This document shows positions 58,284 through 64,000 of a stretch of 64,000 bases of DNA, piece after piece (the first letter of the stretch is position 1; every line of letters starts with the position of its first letter). This stretch comes from Nocardioides sp. Root122 (GTDB taxonomy: Bacteria > Actinomycetota > Actinomycetes > Propionibacteriales > Nocardioidaceae). A model generated the notes under the pieces. It did no database searches and had not been told where the DNA came from. It was given only the letters and a program-made list of their open reading frames with translations. The stretch covers positions 1 to 64,000 of the forward strand of contig NZ_LMDE01000014.1 in NCBI RefSeq assembly GCF_001425025.1. Direction: 5' to 3'. Both the position numbers and the translations under genes were made by a program.

Positions 58284-58451
58284 GCCGGCGCACCTCGGGA
58301 CCCTGCGCGCCGGAGGCGCGATCTGCCGTTCTGGGAGCCTCCCGGACGTATGGGACCCCATCGCTCCCCCTGTTCGGCCCTGTGAACGGCCCCCATGAGG
58401 CCCCTGACGGCACATTTTCTGACGGATCCATCCCCCGGCCGGGGTGTGCCC

Positions 58452-58480
58452 TTCGCTTCAAGGCCGCTGGCGAGTAGTAT
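58452..58480 (+). promoter_or_regulatory. Predicted gyrB promoter
   Basis: TTCGCT (58452-58457) and TAGTAT (58475-58480) are 17 bases apart, about 100 bases before the start. In the leader GAGTCGC and GCGACTC could pair. The rest of 58284-58583 contains GC-rich hairpins likely ending dciA transcripts. Confidence 0.5.
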
Positions 58481-58583
58481 GAGGGGACGAGTCGCACGTC
58501 GTGTTGCCACCGCAACCGCAGCGACTCGACTCATGTCGACCGCCCCCGGCGCAGATCCGGGGCGATGAGAAGAAGGCCGTGCC

Positions 58584-60785
58584 TTGAGCGAAGAGAATCC
58601 CGAGTCCACCGCAGCTCCGACCGCCGATTCCGCTCCTGACCCACAGCCCACCGAGACCGACCGCGCAGAGGCGATCGCCGAGGCCACCGCCGAGGTGGCC
58701 GAGGCGACCGTGGAGAAGCGGTCCATGTCCGCCGTCGACGGCAGTGTCGAGTACGACGCCTCCGCGATCCAGGTGCTCGAGGGCCTCGAGGCCGTGCGCA
58801 AGCGCCCCGGCATGTACATCGGCTCCACCGGTGAGCGCGGCCTGCACCACCTCATCTGGGAGATCGTGGACAACGGTGTCGACGAGGCGCTGGCGGGCTA
58901 CGCGACCAAGATCGTGCTGACCCTGCAGTCCGACGGCGGCGTACGGGTGGAGGACAACGGGCGCGGCATCCCGACCGACACCGCACCCGGCCAGGAGATG
59001 CCGGCTCTCACGATGGCGCTGACGATGCTCCACGCGGGCGGCAAGTTCGGCGGCGGCGGCTACAAGGTCTCCGGCGGCTTGCACGGTGTCGGCGTCTCGG
59101 TCGTCAACGCGCTGTCGACCCGCCTGGTCGCGGAGGTCAAGAACCGCGGGCACCTGTGGCGCCAGTCCTTCCAGCTCGGCGTCCCCGACGCCGACCTCGA
59201 GCAGGTCCGCCCCCTCGAGGACGGCGAGGGCACCGGCACGACCGTGACCTGGTACGCCTCGTCCGACATCTTCGAGCACACCACCTACAACCTCGAGACC
59301 ATCACCTCGCGCCTGCGCGAGATGGCCTTCCTCAACAAGGGCGTCGAGTTCGTGGTGCGCGACGAGCGCCCGGAGGCGGAGTCGCGCGTCGACGCCGTCG
59401 AGGACGACACGATCGACAACACCGTCGACAACGCCGGCCACGACGCGATCAAGCGGGCCGAGACCGGTGGGCTCGAGCAGGTCTTCAAGTACGACCGCGG
59501 CCTCGTCGACTACGTCGAGCACCTCAACCGCCGCAAGACCGTCGCCAACGCGACCGTCATCTCCTTCGAGGCCGAGACCGCCGAGGGCGCCACGGGCCAG
59601 CACATGAGCCTCGAGGTCGCGATGCAGTGGAACACCTCCTACACCGAGTCGGTCCACACCTTCGCCAACAACATCAACACCCACGAGGGCGGCACCCACG
59701 AGGAGGGCTTCCGCGCCTCCCTCACCTCCCTGGTCAACAACTGGGGCGAGGAGTGGGGCCTGGTCAAGAAGAAGGAGGACCGGGTCTCGGGCGACGACAT
59801 CCGCGAGGGCCTCACCGCGATCATCTCGATCAAGCTCGGCGAGCCGCAGTTCGAGGGCCAGACCAAGACCAAGCTCGGCAACACCGAGGCCAAGGGCTTC
59901 ACGCAGCGGATCATGAACGACCAGCTCGGCGCCTGGTTCGAGCAGAACCCTGCCGAGGGCAAGGAGATCGTGCGCAAGTCGCAGGCCGCGGCCAACGCGC
60001 GCATGGCCGCCCGCAAGGCTCGCGAGCTGGCCCGCAACCGCAAGGGACTGCTCGGCGGCGGCGGCCTGCCCGGCAAGCTCAGCGACTGCCAGTCGACCAA
60101 CCCCGCCGAGTGCGAGGTCTTCATCGTCGAGGGCGACTCCGCCGGCGGCTCGGCCCGCCAGGGTCGCGACCCGCGCATCCAGGCGATCCTCCCGATCCGC
60201 GGCAAGATCCTCAACGTCGAGAAGGCCCGCATCGACAAGGTGCTCGCCAACACCGAGGTGCAGGCGATCATCTCCGCGCTCGGCACCGGCATCCACGAGG
60301 AGTTCAGCCTCGAGAAGCTGCGCTACCACAAGGTCGTGATGATGGCCGACGCCGACGTCGACGGCCACCACATCAACACCCTGCTGCTGACGCTGCTGTT
60401 CCGCTTCATGAAGCCGCTGATCGAGCACGGCTACGTCTACATGGCCCAGCCGCCCCTCTACCGGCTGCGCTGGAACAAGCCGGCCCAGCACGAGTTCGTC
60501 TACTCCGATGCCGAGCGCGACGCGCTGCTCGCCGACGGACAGGCGCAGGGCAAGAAGCTGCCCAAGGAGAACCCGGTGCAGCGCTACAAGGGTCTCGGCG
60601 AGATGAACGCCGACGAGCTGTGGGAGACCACCATGGACCCCGACGCCCGCCTGATGAAGCAGGTCACGCTGGAGGACGCCGCCCAGGCCGACGAGATCTT
60701 CTCGATCCTGATGGGCGAGGACGTCGAGCAGCGCCGTTCCTTCATCCAGCGCAACGCGAAGGACGTTCGATTCCTCGATATCTAG
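58584..60785 (+). CDS. gyrB: DNA gyrase subunit B
   Basis: A 733-residue type II topoisomerase ATPase subunit. TTG 58584 (MSEENPESTAAPTADSA) is the best start in frame, with AAGG upstream; an acidic/Ala-rich N-terminal extension of about 45 residues precedes the GHKL domain. Motifs: LHHLIWEIVDNGVDEALAG, GGKFGGGGYKVSGGLHGVG, the Toprim domain EGDSAGGSARQGRDP and DADVDGHHINTLLL, and RYKGLGEMNADELWETTM. It supplies ATP for negative supercoiling together with GyrA, whose gene starts 61 bases later. Confidence 0.97.
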   Translation: MSEENPESTAAPTADSAPDPQPTETDRAEAIAEATAEVAEATVEKRSMSAVDGSVEYDASAIQVLEGLEAVRKRPGMYIGSTGERGLHHLIWEIVDNGVDEALAGYATKIVLTLQSDGGVRVEDNGRGIPTDTAPGQEMPALTMALTMLHAGGKFGGGGYKVSGGLHGVGVSVVNALSTRLVAEVKNRGHLWRQSFQLGVPDADLEQVRPLEDGEGTGTTVTWYASSDIFEHTTYNLETITSRLREMAFLNKGVEFVVRDERPEAESRVDAVEDDTIDNTVDNAGHDAIKRAETGGLEQVFKYDRGLVDYVEHLNRRKTVANATVISFEAETAEGATGQHMSLEVAMQWNTSYTESVHTFANNINTHEGGTHEEGFRASLTSLVNNWGEEWGLVKKKEDRVSGDDIREGLTAIISIKLGEPQFEGQTKTKLGNTEAKGFTQRIMNDQLGAWFEQNPAEGKEIVRKSQAAANARMAARKARELARNRKGLLGGGGLPGKLSDCQSTNPAECEVFIVEGDSAGGSARQGRDPRIQAILPIRGKILNVEKARIDKVLANTEVQAIISALGTGIHEEFSLEKLRYHKVVMMADADVDGHHINTLLLTLLFRFMKPLIEHGYVYMAQPPLYRLRWNKPAQHEFVYSDAERDALLADGQAQGKKLPKENPVQRYKGLGEMNADELWETTMDPDARLMKQVTLEDAAQADEIFSILMGEDVEQRRSFIQRNAKDVRFLDI

Positions 60786-60846
60786 GTCGCTAGCCGCATC
60801 TACAGCCAGCCCTAGACATCGATAGAACGCAGAAGAGAGACACGCC

Positions 60847-63564
<2,718 letters not shown>

Positions 63565-63567
63565 TCC

Positions 63568-64000
63568 ATGTCGGACCGCACCGCGACCTCGCGTCGTACG
63601 TCGGACCCTGAGCCTGCCCGCAGGTCGTTCACCGGGCGGATGCAGGACACGCTGTCCAACGCCGCCCAGGAGCACCGCGCCAACGCGGCGCCCGGGGCCG
63701 GCTCGAAGGGCCGTCGCACCCGCACGCCGGGCCGCCAGCCCCGCCGGGCCCGGCTGCGGTTGACGCGGATCGACCCGTGGTCGGTCATGAAGACGTCGTT
63801 CCTGCTCTCGGTCGCCTTCGGCGTGGTCACCTTCGTCGCCATCTTCATGGTGTGGTCGGTGCTCGGCGCAGCGGGCGTCTGGGACTCGATCAACTCCGCG
63901 GTCGCCAGCATCGTCGAGGGCGACAGCGGCAACTCCTCCTTCGACGTGACCGACTACGTCGGCATGTCGCGGGTGCTCGGCTTCACCCTGCTGGTCTCCG
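63568..64000 (+). CDS. DUF3566-type membrane protein, 3' end outside the window
   Basis: Starts at ATG 63568, three bases after the gyrA stop (GAGGAG is in the gyrA end), and is open to the window edge (144 codons). A basic, Arg-rich N-terminus of about 65 residues leads to RLRLTRIDPWSVMKTSFLLS, the hallmark of the DUF3566 proteins found directly after gyrA in actinobacteria, followed by a membrane helix (about 72-95) and SSFDVTDYVGMSRVLGFTLL. Function unknown; a link to cell envelope growth or division has been suggested for the family. Confidence 0.85.
   Translation, partial: MSDRTATSRRTSDPEPARRSFTGRMQDTLSNAAQEHRANAAPGAGSKGRRTRTPGRQPRRARLRLTRIDPWSVMKTSFLLSVAFGVVTFVAIFMVWSVLGAAGVWDSINSAVASIVEGDSGNSSFDVTDYVGMSRVLGFTLLVS

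Overview
The window is high-GC actinobacterial chromosome, most likely from a Nocardioides-like member of the Nocardioidaceae/Propionibacteriales. This rests on the origin gene order rpmH-rnpA-yidD-yidC-jag-rsmG-parA-parB on one side and dnaA-dnaN-gnd-recF-dciA-gyrB-gyrA on the other, on frequent GTG starts, on an inositol-phosphate synthase gene with its own PadR gene, on a MurJ/pseudokinase/SigM/TrxB/TrxA block, and on start codons that very often sit 6-8 bases after a TAnnnT box (leaderless transcripts). The genus is an inference; no 16S gene is present.

Left part (1-9.8 kb): the end of an IS30-type transposase abuts a broken molybdenum hydroxylase operon (large subunit truncated; FAD/4Fe-4S and 2Fe-2S subunits intact). 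Then come a YjbR-like protein, an SGNH-like secreted protein coupled to a PrmC-like methyltransferase, a divergent MFS/LysR pair, a secreted beta-helix protein with a long Thr-Pro linker, and an HDOD protein.

Replication and translation island (9.8-17 kb): dnaB, a 550-base spacer rich in DnaA-box-like 9-mers, a MATE exporter, a secreted protein, and the rpsF-ssb-rpsR-rplI operon.

Cell-surface region (17-32 kb): a Ser/Thr kinase, endonuclease IV, a class F-like sortase overlapping its probable anchored substrate, a shorter unanchored paralogue of that substrate, a FemX-like peptidyltransferase with an alanine-racemase-fold partner, a bifunctional penicillin-binding protein, PadR/ino1, a TetR/oxidoreductase pair with clear palindromic operators, and a FadR-type regulator with a membrane hydroxylase.

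Envelope and redox block (32.5-43.2 kb): pcnA, a large secreted/membrane DUF6049-like protein, murJ, a separate MviN-type pseudokinase, an ECF sigma factor, its probable anti-sigma factor, trxB and trxA. Both thioredoxin-system genes have SigH/SigR-like promoters.

Origin region (43.2-64 kb): a GNAT/aminotransferase/acyltransferase segment is bracketed by inverted copies of a composite repeat, one carrying a six-copy 48-bp tandem array. Then follow parB and parA, three perfect parS sites embedded in the 5' ends of parA and rsmG, the jag-yidC-yidD-rnpA-rpmH set, and oriC around dnaA. The dnaN, gnd, recF, dciA, gyrB and gyrA genes follow, and the last gene, a DUF3566-type membrane protein, runs off the window.

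Most notable signals: a 14-base motif (TGACCTGC[A/G]CAAAC) shared by the dnaB, dnaA and dnaN upstream regions; three mini-ORFs that overlap the next start codon by ATGA/GTGA; the sortase-substrate locus with His-rich low-complexity segments; and strong palindromes in the surface-gene promoters. No rRNA, tRNA, CRISPR array or prophage was seen.
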